Shown in pieces: positions 47,966 to 64,000 of a stretch of DNA of 64,000 bases. Source of the stretch: Thioalkalivibrio sp. ALJ24 (lineage in GTDB: Bacteria > Pseudomonadota > Gammaproteobacteria > Ectothiorhodospirales > Ectothiorhodospiraceae); NCBI RefSeq assembly GCF_000377785.1, contig NZ_KB898724.1, forward strand, positions 372,001-436,000, given 5' to 3'. Position numbers and translations under genes: made by a program. Numbering within the stretch: position 1 is the stretch's first letter; each line of letters opens with the position of its first letter. The notes beneath the pieces were generated by a model that was given only the letters and a program-made list of their open reading frames with translations, was not told the DNA's origin and searched no databases.

Positions 47966-48971
47966 CCCGAACGGCATCGATACCGCGACCCTCGCGCGTC
48001 TGGTCGGGGGCGAACTGGAGGGGGATCCGGGCCGCCGGATCCGCGGGCTGGCGACGCCCGAGCGGGCCTCTGAGGATCGGCTGGCGTTCGTGATGCGGGC
48101 CGATGATCCGCCACCCGGTCTGGCGCAATCACATGCCGGGGCGCTGCTGGTGCCCGCCGATCTCCCTGGCGACAGGCTGCCGGCGACCGCCGCCTGCATC
48201 CGTGTGGCATCCGTCTATCCCGCCTACGCCCGCATCAGTCAGGCGCTGGCCGCGAACGCGCGCCGGCGCGAGGCGGGCGTGGCGGCATCGGCGAGCGTCG
48301 ATCCGTCCGCGCAGGTGGATCCGGAGGCGGCCGTGGGCGCGGGGGCGGTGATCGCCGCCGGGGCCCGGGTCGGGGCGGGCGCGGTGGTGGGGGCGCGCGC
48401 GTACGTCGGCCGCGATGCCCGTATCGGGGCGCGGACCTTCCTGCACCCCGGGGCCTGCGTGCTGGATGGGGTGGTGCTGGGCGAGCGCTGCATCGTGCAT
48501 GCCGGGGCGGTGCTCGGGGCCGATGGTTTCGGTTTTGCCCCGGAGGACGGGGCATGGCTCAAGATCGAGCAGGTGGGCGGGGTCCGCGTGGGCGACGACG
48601 TGGAGATCGGGGCCAATTCGACCATCGATCGGGGGGCGCTGGAGGATACCCGCCTCGGTGATGGTGTGAAGATCGACAACCTCGTTCATGTTGCCCATAA
48701 CGTCGAGATTGGAGACCATACGGCGATTGCCGGGTGTGTCGGGATCGCGGGCAGCGCCCGCATTGGCCGGCACTGCGCCATCGGTGGCGGGGCAGGGATC
48801 CTCGGGCATCTGCGGATTGCCGATCACGTGACGATCCATGCGATGACCCTGGTGACCCGCAGCATCGACCGGCCCGGGCACTACGCCTCGGGGGTGCCCC
48901 ACCAGGAGGCCCGGCTGTGGAACCGGACCCTGGCCCGGCTGCGGCGCCTGGGTCGGCGCGCGCGCGACTGA
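47958..48971 (+). CDS. lpxD: UDP-3-O-(3-hydroxyacyl)glucosamine N-acyltransferase
   Basis: 337 residues. N-terminal uridine-binding domain, then a left-handed beta helix of hexapeptide repeats (about 105-300) with [42 protein letters not shown], and the catalytic His in [22 protein letters not shown]. It adds the second acyl chain in lipid A synthesis. If GnnA/GnnB act here, its acceptor would be the diamino sugar. GTG start within skp. Confidence 0.95.
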   Translation: MTDPNGIDTATLARLVGGELEGDPGRRIRGLATPERASEDRLAFVMRADDPPPGLAQSHAGALLVPADLPGDRLPATAACIRVASVYPAYARISQALAANARRREAGVAASASVDPSAQVDPEAAVGAGAVIAAGARVGAGAVVGARAYVGRDARIGARTFLHPGACVLDGVVLGERCIVHAGAVLGADGFGFAPEDGAWLKIEQVGGVRVGDDVEIGANSTIDRGALEDTRLGDGVKIDNLVHVAHNVEIGDHTAIAGCVGIAGSARIGRHCAIGGGAGILGHLRIADHVTIHAMTLVTRSIDRPGHYASGVPHQEARLWNRTLARLRRLGRRARD

Positions 48972-49033
48972 AAGCAGCGGGGCATCCGAGGACGCCCGGC
49001 ACAACAACAAGACAAGAACACAGGATACGCCCC

Positions 49034-49492
49034 GTGGATGCCCTCGACGTTCAGCAGATCATGCAGTACCTCCCCCATCGCTACCCGTTCCTGATGGTGG
49101 ACCGAGTGGTGGAGTGCGAACCCGGCGAGCATCTGGTGGGGCTGAAGAACGTCAGCATCAACGAGCCGTACTTTCAGGGGCATTTCCCGGTCAAGCCGGT
49201 GATGCCGGGGGTGCTGATCCTGGAGGCGCTGGCGCAGGCCACCGGGCTGCTGGCCTTCAAGACCGAGGAGGCGCGCGGCGAGAATCAGGACAAGCAGCAG
49301 CTCTACCTGTTCGTGGGCATCGACGAGGCGCGATTCCGTCGCCAGGTGGTCCCCGGCGACCAGCTGGACCTGCGGGTGGAACTGACGCGCACGGTGCGCG
49401 GGATCTGGCGTTTTGACGCCGAGGCGAAAGTCGGCGGCGAGACCTGCGCCACCGCCGAACTGATGTGTGCGGGCAAGGAAATCGAGGCGTGA
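49034..49492 (+). CDS. fabZ: 3-hydroxyacyl-ACP dehydratase
   Basis: 152 residues. Begins at a GTG ([25 protein letters not shown]). The catalytic His lies in [14 protein letters not shown] and the Glu in [11 protein letters not shown]. It removes water from 3-hydroxyacyl-ACP in fatty acid synthesis and competes with LpxA for the same substrate, which explains its place in this operon. An AGGA lies eight bases ahead of the GTG. Confidence 0.96.
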   Translation: MDALDVQQIMQYLPHRYPFLMVDRVVECEPGEHLVGLKNVSINEPYFQGHFPVKPVMPGVLILEALAQATGLLAFKTEEARGENQDKQQLYLFVGIDEARFRRQVVPGDQLDLRVELTRTVRGIWRFDAEAKVGGETCATAELMCAGKEIEA

Positions 49493-50271
49493 TCGACTCG
49501 CGTGCGGACATCCATCCCAGCGCCGAGCTGGACAGCTCGGTGGAGGTCGGGCCGTTCTCGGTCATCGGCCCCAACGTGCAGATCGGCGCGGGCACCCGGG
49601 TCGGGCCGCATGTGGTGATCAACGGTCCCACCGAGATCGGTCGCGACAACCGCATCTTCCAGTTCTCCTCGATCGGCGAGGAGCCCCAGGATACGAGCTA
49701 TCGTGGGGAGCCCACCCGGCTGGTGATTGGCGACCGCAACGTGATCCGCGAATCGGTGACCCTCAGCCGGGGAACCGCCAAGGGCCTGGGCGAGACGGTG
49801 ATCGGTCATGACAACCTGATCATGGCCTATGTCCACATCGCCCACGACTGCACCATCGGCAGCGAGATCATCTTCTCCAACGCCACTTCGCTGGCGGGGC
49901 ACGTGGAGATCCATGACAAGGCCACCCTGGGCGGTTTCACCTTGGTGCACCAGTTCTGCCGCGTGGGGACCTTTGCCTTCACCAGCATGGGCTCGGCCCT
50001 CAACCGCGATCTGCCGCCGTACTGCCTGGCCAGTGGCAACTACGCGCGGCTGATCGGCATCAACAAGATCGGGCTGCGCCGCAACGGGTTCAGCGACGAG
50101 GCGATCCAGGGTCTGCATCGGGTGTTTATCCGCGGCATGCGCGGGCGCGCCGGACGCGAGTCGCATCTCGACGAGATGCTCGCGGAGACCGACATCCCCG
50201 AGGTGCGTGACCTGATCCATTTCGTCCAGGGCTCGCGCCGCGGCATCCTGCGCGGCGGTCGCCAGCACTGA
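49489..50271 (+). CDS. lpxA: UDP-N-acetylglucosamine acyltransferase (LpxA)
   Basis: 260 residues from a GTG overlapping the fabZ stop. Hexapeptide beta helix with [32 protein letters not shown], including the catalytic His pair, and the C-terminal helices starting [19 protein letters not shown]. It attaches the first 3-hydroxyacyl chain. Next door, on the other strand, gnnA and gnnB would turn its sugar into a 3-amino form, so this LpxA is probably an N-acyltransferase at that position, as shown for Acidithiobacillus. Confidence 0.95.
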   Translation: MIDSRADIHPSAELDSSVEVGPFSVIGPNVQIGAGTRVGPHVVINGPTEIGRDNRIFQFSSIGEEPQDTSYRGEPTRLVIGDRNVIRESVTLSRGTAKGLGETVIGHDNLIMAYVHIAHDCTIGSEIIFSNATSLAGHVEIHDKATLGGFTLVHQFCRVGTFAFTSMGSALNRDLPPYCLASGNYARLIGINKIGLRRNGFSDEAIQGLHRVFIRGMRGRAGRESHLDEMLAETDIPEVRDLIHFVQGSRRGILRGGRQH

Positions 50272-50357
50272 TCGCACGGGGCATGTGTCGGGCCCCGGCA
50301 TGCAGGGGCCGCCTTGCCGGCGAACCAGGGACAAACGCGTTGACCCCGTACGGCGCG

Positions 50358-51539
50358 TCAGTCGGCGGGCAGCAGGTGTCCGTGCTCCAGCATCTCGGCG
50401 GCCGCCGCGGCCACGCGGCGATCGGCGCCGCCGTCGCCCAGTCTTTCCCGTACCCGCGACAGGCGCTCGCGCATCGCCTCCAGGCGTTGCGGTTCCCGCA
50501 GCAGGGCGTCGGCGTCGTCGGTTAGGCGTTGCGGGTTCGCGTCGTGCTGCAGGTATTCGGGGACGACCCCTTCCTCGGCGACGATGTTGACCAGCGCGAT
50601 GTGCTCCAGGTGCACCAGCCGGCGGAACACGAAATGCGACAGCGCGCCCATGCGGTAGAACACCAGCATCGGTGCGCGCAGCAGGCCGGCCTCCAGGGTG
50701 GCGGTACCGGAGGCGGTCAGCAGCAGGTCGGCACCCGCCATCACCGCGTGGGTACCGTCCTCGCCCCCGACGTAGTCCAGCGGCGGTGCGCCGCCGGGCT
50801 CTGAATCTTCGCCATGTGAGGGCGCCAGTCCGGCCAGCCGCTCGGGGGTGACCCCGGGGGCCAGACCCACCGCGAAGCGCAGATCCGGATGTCGATGGTG
50901 CAGCCGCCGCGCGATCTCCAGAAGCAGGGGCCAGTGGCGCTTGAGCTCGCCGCTGCGACTGCCCGGGAGCAGGCCGATCACCCGGGTATCGGCTGCCACG
51001 CCCAGGCGTTCGCGCAGGGGCGGTTCCGGCGCCTGCACGCGGTCGACCAGGGGGTTGCCGACATAGCGTACCGGAACGCCGGCGCGTTCATAGATCGCGG
51101 TCTCGAACGGGAACAGCACGGCCATCGCATCCACGTGGCGGCGGATGCGCCGGATGCGACCGCTGCGCCAGGCCCAAAGCTGCGGGCTGACGTAGAACAG
51201 CACCGGGATGCCCAGGCGTTTGGCATGCGCGGCCAGGCGCAGGTTGAATTCGACGTAGTCGACCAGTACAAGCAATGCAGGGCGGGTGGTCTCGAGGTGA
51301 CCGCACATGCGGCGGAACAGCCGCCGCAGCCGTGGGTAGTTCACCAGCACGTCCACCAGCCCGACCACCGCCAGTTCTTCCACGTCGATGCGGGTGTCGA
51401 CGCCGGCGGCGCGCATGCGTTCGCCGCCCATCCCGGAGAAACGCAGGTCGTCGGCATGCCCGGAGAGTTCCCGCACCAGCCCCGCGCCCAGGGCGTCGCC
51501 GGAGGTCTCCCCGGCGCAGACGACGACTTCCCGGCTCAT
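50358..51539 (-). CDS. lpxB: Lipid-A-disaccharide synthase
   Basis: 393 residues. Glycosyltransferase family 19: AGETSGDALGAGLVREL at the start, FSGMGGERMRAAGVD, YVSPQLWAWRSGRIRRIRRHVDAMAVLFPFE, and LLTASGTATLEAGLLRAPMLVFYRM. It joins UDP-diacyl sugar with lipid X to give the lipid A disaccharide. The ATG overlaps the gnnB stop by four bases (ATGA), so it is coupled to gnnA-gnnB rather than to lpxA, which is on the opposite strand. Confidence 0.95.
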   Translation of the reverse strand: MSREVVVCAGETSGDALGAGLVRELSGHADDLRFSGMGGERMRAAGVDTRIDVEELAVVGLVDVLVNYPRLRRLFRRMCGHLETTRPALLVLVDYVEFNLRLAAHAKRLGIPVLFYVSPQLWAWRSGRIRRIRRHVDAMAVLFPFETAIYERAGVPVRYVGNPLVDRVQAPEPPLRERLGVAADTRVIGLLPGSRSGELKRHWPLLLEIARRLHHRHPDLRFAVGLAPGVTPERLAGLAPSHGEDSEPGGAPPLDYVGGEDGTHAVMAGADLLLTASGTATLEAGLLRAPMLVFYRMGALSHFVFRRLVHLEHIALVNIVAEEGVVPEYLQHDANPQRLTDDADALLREPQRLEAMRERLSRVRERLGDGGADRRVAAAAAEMLEHGHLLPAD

Positions 51540-52633
51540 GCCAGGGTGCGGCGGATCCGTTCGACGATGCGATCGACCTGGGCGTCTTCCAGCTCGGGGA
51601 AAATCGGCAGGGACAGGCAGCGCGCGGCCACTGATTCGGTCACCGGCAGCGATTCGGGTTCGCCATCGGGCTCGGCAAAGGCCTTCTGCTGGTGCAACGG
51701 CACCGGGTAGTAGATCGCGTTGGCGATGCCGTCCTCGGTGAGCGCGCTCATCAGCGCCTCGCGGTGGTCGGTCAGCAGGGTGTACTGGTGATACACGTGC
51801 ACGCCGATCCCGTCCTCGTGCGGGGTCTCCACAGGCAGACCTTTCAGGCCCTCGCTGTAGCGCGCGGCCACGCGCCGGCGCTCGGCGTTGTAGTGGTCGA
51901 TGTGCGGCAGCTTGCAGCGCAGGATCGCGGCCTGCATCTCGTCCAGGCGCGAGTTGTAGCCGATCTCGTCGTGGTAATAGCGGACGCTGGAGCCGTGGTT
52001 GCGCAGGCGGCGCAGGGCCTCGGCCGAGGACGGACAGGAGGTGGTCACCAGCCCGCCGTCGCCAAAGGCGCCGAGGTTCTTGCTGGGGAAGAAGCTGAAC
52101 GCCCCGAATGCGGTAGTGGAGCCGGTCTGTGCGCCGTCGATGCTCGCGCCGAAGGACTGGGCGCAGTCCTCGATGACCAGCAGCTTGTGGCGCTCCGCGA
52201 TCTCGCGGATGCGCGGCAGATTGGCCGGCTGGCCGAACAGGTGCACCGGCAGCACGGCACGGGTGCGCGGGCTGATCGCCGCCTCGATCTGCTCCGGGTC
52301 CAGATTGAAGGTCCGCGGCTCGATGTCCACGAACACCGGCTCGGCGCCGAGGTAGCGGATGGCCTCGGCGGTGGCGATGAAGGTGAACGGCGTGGTGATG
52401 ATCTCGTCACCGGGTCCGACGCCCGCGGCGTGCAGAGCCAGCTGCAGGGCGTCGGTGCCGGAGGCGCAGGTGATGGCGTGTTCCACGCCGAGGTAGTCGG
52501 CCAGCTCCTCTTCCAGCGCCTGGACATTGGGTCCGAGGATGAAACGGGCGCCCTGCAGGACTTCCTGCAGGGCGGCATCGATCTCGGTACGCAGCGACTG
52601 GTACTGCCGCTGCAGGTCGACCATGGGGATCAC
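51536..52633 (-). CDS. gnnB: GnnB-like aminotransferase for the lipid A diamino sugar
   Basis: 365 residues of the DegT/DnrJ/EryC1/StrS PLP family. The internal-aldimine Lys is Lys185 in SFFPSKNLGAFGDGG; Asp156 in VIEDCAQSFGA supports the cofactor. Start is a GTG at 52633 behind CAGGAGCCCGCCC. Proteins of this type also make other amino sugars (WbpE). The gene order gnnA-gnnB-lpxB with 4-base overlaps, opposite lpxA, points to GnnB, which transaminates UDP-3-keto-GlcNAc to UDP-GlcNAc3N. No O-antigen genes are near to support the WbpE reading. Confidence 0.8.
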   Translation of the reverse strand: MIPMVDLQRQYQSLRTEIDAALQEVLQGARFILGPNVQALEEELADYLGVEHAITCASGTDALQLALHAAGVGPGDEIITTPFTFIATAEAIRYLGAEPVFVDIEPRTFNLDPEQIEAAISPRTRAVLPVHLFGQPANLPRIREIAERHKLLVIEDCAQSFGASIDGAQTGSTTAFGAFSFFPSKNLGAFGDGGLVTTSCPSSAEALRRLRNHGSSVRYYHDEIGYNSRLDEMQAAILRCKLPHIDHYNAERRRVAARYSEGLKGLPVETPHEDGIGVHVYHQYTLLTDHREALMSALTEDGIANAIYYPVPLHQQKAFAEPDGEPESLPVTESVAARCLSLPIFPELEDAQVDRIVERIRRTLA

Positions 52634-53640
52634 GGGCGGGCTCCTGTTGCCGGTTCGAGAGAAGTGTGCGGGCCATCCGCGCGGCCCATCACGTTGAGGT
52701 TGGCCTGCACCAGCTCGGTGATGCGGCTGGCGGTCTCCAGCGCACGCTGACCGGCGCGGCCGCTGACCAGCACCGGGGCGTCGCCGCGCGCGGCGGCCAC
52801 GAACGCGCGGATCTCTGCGAGCAGCGCGTCGGCCTCTTCGAACACGCGTTCGTCGCGGTGGATGTCGGGGGCGCCGGTCTCGGGATCGACATCGCCGAGG
52901 CGGTTGAACGACAGGATGCGGTTCTGGAAATCCACCGACGCGTAGGCATGCGACTGGAAGATGCGCATCCGCCGCTCGGACTTGGTGCTGATGCGGCTGG
53001 AGGTGACGTTGGCCACGCAGCCGTCCTCGAATTCCAGGCGCGCATTGGCGATGTCGATGTCGCCGGTCAGGACCCGGGCCCCGGAGGCGCGGATCTCGGC
53101 CAGCGGCGAATCCACCAGGGCGAGGATGATGTCGATGTCGTGGATCATCAGGTCCAGCACCACCGAGACGTCGGTCGCGCGCGGCTTGTACGGCGCCAGC
53201 CGGTGCGACTCGATGAAGCGCGGGTGCAGCGGATTCTCGGTCAGCTGGCGCAGGGCGGCGTTGAAGCGTTCCAGATGCCCGACCTGCAGCACCACCCCGC
53301 GTTCCTCGGCCAGCCGATTGAGGGCCTCGGCCTCGTCCAGCGTCGCGGTGATCGGCTTTTCCACCAGCACGTGGCAGCCGGCGTCGAGGAAATCGCGGGC
53401 GATCGCGTAGTGCAGGGTGGTGGGCGCGGCGATGGAGACCGCGTCCACCCGGCCGATCAGCGCGCGGTGGTCGGTCTCGGCCGCACAGCCGTGTTCGTCG
53501 GCGATCCGGCGGGCGGTGTCGGGGTCGGCATCGGCCACCGCCACCAGCTCGGTATCCGGGAGGGCGGCGTATTTGGCCGCATGCCAGCGGCCGAGATGGC
53601 CGACACCGACGGCGGCGCAACGCAGGGGATTCTGGGACAT
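52630..53640 (-). CDS. gnnA: GnnA-like oxidoreductase for the lipid A diamino sugar
   Basis: 336 residues of the Gfo/Idh/MocA family. The NAD loop is AAVGVGHLGRWHAAKY, and the catalytic motif VLVEKPITAT has the conserved Lys. It should oxidise the 3-OH of UDP-GlcNAc to the ketone used by GnnB. It is the first gene of the gnnA-gnnB-lpxB operon; its stop overlaps the gnnB start (GTGA). rnhB is divergent, 121 bases away. Confidence 0.8.
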   Translation of the reverse strand: MSQNPLRCAAVGVGHLGRWHAAKYAALPDTELVAVADADPDTARRIADEHGCAAETDHRALIGRVDAVSIAAPTTLHYAIARDFLDAGCHVLVEKPITATLDEAEALNRLAEERGVVLQVGHLERFNAALRQLTENPLHPRFIESHRLAPYKPRATDVSVVLDLMIHDIDIILALVDSPLAEIRASGARVLTGDIDIANARLEFEDGCVANVTSSRISTKSERRMRIFQSHAYASVDFQNRILSFNRLGDVDPETGAPDIHRDERVFEEADALLAEIRAFVAAARGDAPVLVSGRAGQRALETASRITELVQANLNVMGRADGPHTSLEPATGARP

Positions 53641-53761
53641 GTTGGGATGCTCGGTCCGGAGGGGGCTATGCTAGGATTTCTGCGCCATTGTAACGGATCC
53701 CCCGGATGGCGTGCGGCGCGCGGCCGGACGGGGATCGCACGCGGAAAGCGGGAGCGGCTGG

Positions 53762-54381
53762 ATGAGCGGGAATGCAGGCGGGGCGCAGTGGGTCGCGGGG
53801 GTCGACGAAGTGGGTCGCGGACCGCTGGCCGGGCCGGTGGTGGCCGCGGCCGTCATCCTGCCGCAGGAGTTCGACGCCCCGGGCCTGACGGATTCGAAAA
53901 AACTAACCGCGCGCCGGCGCGAGGCCCTGGACGAGCAGATCCGCGACGGTGCCCTGGCGTGGGCCCTGGGGCGTGCCGAGGCCGCCGAGATCGACCGCCT
54001 GAACATCCACCGCGCGACACTGCTGGCGATGCAGCGGGCGGTGCAGGCCCTGGATCCGGCCCCGACGCACCTGCTGGTGGACGGACGCTTCACACCGGAG
54101 GGCCCGTGGACCGCGGAGGCACGGGTGGGCGGTGATGGCAGCGTCGCCGCGATCAGTGCCGCCTCAGTGATCGCCAAGGTGGCGCGGGATCGGGAGCTGC
54201 GCGCGCTGCACGAGCAGTGGCCGGCATACGGCTTCGACCGCCATGCCGGTTACCCGACCGCCGCGCACCGTGCGGCCCTGGAACGCCACGGTCCGTGTCC
54301 CGCGCATCGTCGCAGCTTTGGCCCGGTGGCGCGCGCACTGGCGTCTGCCGAGGAACCGACCGCGGAAGAACGGGGGCACGC

Positions 54382-54385
<4 letters not shown>
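53762..54385 (+). CDS. rnhB: Ribonuclease HII
   Basis: 207 residues. [21 protein letters not shown] holds the first Asp-Glu pair of the active site, and [11 protein letters not shown] and [20 protein letters not shown] the others. It cuts RNA at single ribonucleotides in DNA. The start [10 protein letters not shown] at 53762 follows GGGAG. It overlaps dnaE by four bases. Confidence 0.95.
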
Positions 54386-57975
<3,590 letters not shown>

Positions 57976-58060
57976 CCGGCCGTGCCCGTTGGTGTAAAGC
58001 GGCAGGGCTGTCAATTCGTTACACTCGCGACCCGAATCCGCGACTGACTGGAAACCTTGC

Positions 58061-59000
58061 ATGAACCCGGAATTTCTCGACTTCGAACAGCCGATCGCCG
58101 AGCTGGAGGCCCGCATCCGCGACCTGCAGTACGTGGGGGATGACACCGAGGTCAATATTCAGGAAGAGGTCCAGCGACTGCAGGACAAGTGCCAGTCACT
58201 GACCGAGAGCATCTTCTCCAAGCTCACGCCGTGGCAGATCGCCCAGCTGTCGCGCCACCCGCGGCGCCCGTACCTGCAGGACTACATCCCGGCCCTGTTC
58301 GAGGAGTTCGAGGAGCTGCACGGCGATCGCGCCTATGCCGACGACCCCGCGATCGTCGGCGGCATCGCCCGCTTCGACGGGCGGCCGGTGATGATCATCG
58401 GCCACCAGAAGGGGCGCCAGACCCGCGAAAAGGTGCACCGCAATTTCGGCATGCCGCGCCCGGAGGGCTATCGCAAGGCCCTGCGCCTGATGGAGATGGC
58501 CGAGCGCTTCCGCATGCCGGTTTTCACCTTCATCGACACCCCGGGTGCCTATCCCGGCGTGGGGGCCGAGGAGCGCGGCCAGAGCGAGGCGATCGCGCGC
58601 AACCTGCGGGTGATGGCGCGGCTGGACACCCCGATCATCGCCACGGTGATCGGCGAGGGCGGTTCCGGCGGCGCGCTGGCGATCGGCGTGGGCGACGCGA
58701 CCCTGATGCTGCAGTACTCGACCTACTCGGTGATCTCCCCGGAGGGCTGTGCCTCCATCCTGTGGAAGAGCGCGGAGAAGGCCGCCGACGCCGCCGAGGC
58801 CCTGGGCATCACTTCCGGGCGCCTGAAGGAGCTGGGCCTGATCGACCGCGTGATCGAGGAGCCGTCGGGCGGGGCCCATCGCGACCCGGAAACCATGGCC
58901 GAACATCTGCGCACGGCACTGACCGAGACCCTGGGCGGCCTGGAACGGCTGGACCCGGGCAAGCGCCTGGAACGGCGCTACCGCCGGCTGATGGACTACG

Positions 59001-59026
<26 letters not shown>
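58061..59026 (+). CDS. accA: Acetyl-CoA carboxylase carboxyltransferase alpha subunit
   Basis: 321 residues. Start [76 protein letters not shown] and [18 protein letters not shown] form the crotonase-type active site. With AccD it transfers the carboxyl group from biotin to acetyl-CoA, the first step of fatty acid synthesis. tilS begins inside its last 26 bases. Confidence 0.97.
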
Positions 59027-62229
<3,203 letters not shown>

Positions 62230-62238
62230 GGAGGCGGT

Positions 62239-64000
<1,762 letters not shown>

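Noticed and set aside
51536-53640. O-antigen amino-sugar genes (WbpE/WlbA type)
   Set aside because: The same families occur there, but no glycosyltransferases or nucleotide-sugar genes are near, and the coupling to lpxB fits GnnA/GnnB better.

Overview
This window is chromosomal DNA of a high-GC gammaproteobacterium. The order of the housekeeping genes (rpsB-tsf-pyrH-frr-uppS-cdsA-dxr-rseP-bamA-skp-lpxD-fabZ-lpxA, then lpxB, rnhB-dnaE-accA-tilS-pyrG-kdsA-eno) is the classic gammaproteobacterial one. A fused ATP sulfurylase/APS kinase, a SulP anion carrier, hopanoid/squalene genes and very acidic proteins fit a sulfur-oxidising Ectothiorhodospiraceae such as Thioalkalivibrio. That placement is an inference. 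I see no prophage, CRISPR array, intact insertion sequence or rRNA.

Bases 1-4.6 kb hold the start of a methyltransferase-like gene, a phosphomannomutase, two tandem type IV pilins behind a sigma-54 promoter, a phased array of six TGAC/GTCA half-sites, and a secreted pepsin-like protein without its active-site signature. Bases 4.7-16.5 kb hold sat-cysC, serS, a periplasmic double-thioredoxin protein, cyaY, small membrane proteins, a Rieske-fold protein that has lost all four cluster ligands, rsmJ, slyX, a D-2-hydroxyacid dehydrogenase, a BI-1/YccA protein and a SulP transporter with a coiled-coil insertion. Bases 16.7-17.4 kb are a tRNA cluster (Ser-UGA, Val-CAC, Ser-CGA) with a duplicated tRNA tail.

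Bases 17.5-27.7 kb carry pdxH, a CDGSH-glutamate synthase fusion, a YgiQ radical SAM protein, hpnD-hpnE-SDR, hemN and wrbA. Two copies of a GC-rich repeat flank the hpn-hemN block. Bases 27.8-34.1 kb are the most accessory-looking part: a PhnD-like binding protein, a DoxX protein and a GGDEF/EAL sensor form one operon, which diverges from a two-gene MotA/MotB-like motor resembling ZorA/ZorB but without Zorya effectors. glnD and map follow.

Bases 37.6-64 kb are translation, isoprenoid, outer-membrane assembly and lipid A genes, then DNA polymerase III alpha, acetyl-CoA carboxylase alpha, tilS, pyrG, kdsA and enolase (cut by the window end). gnnA-gnnB-lpxB are joined by 4-base overlaps and lie opposite lpxA. 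This predicts lipid A built on a 2,3-diamino sugar with amide-linked chains. Many genes here overlap by ATGA/GTGA, so translational coupling is common.
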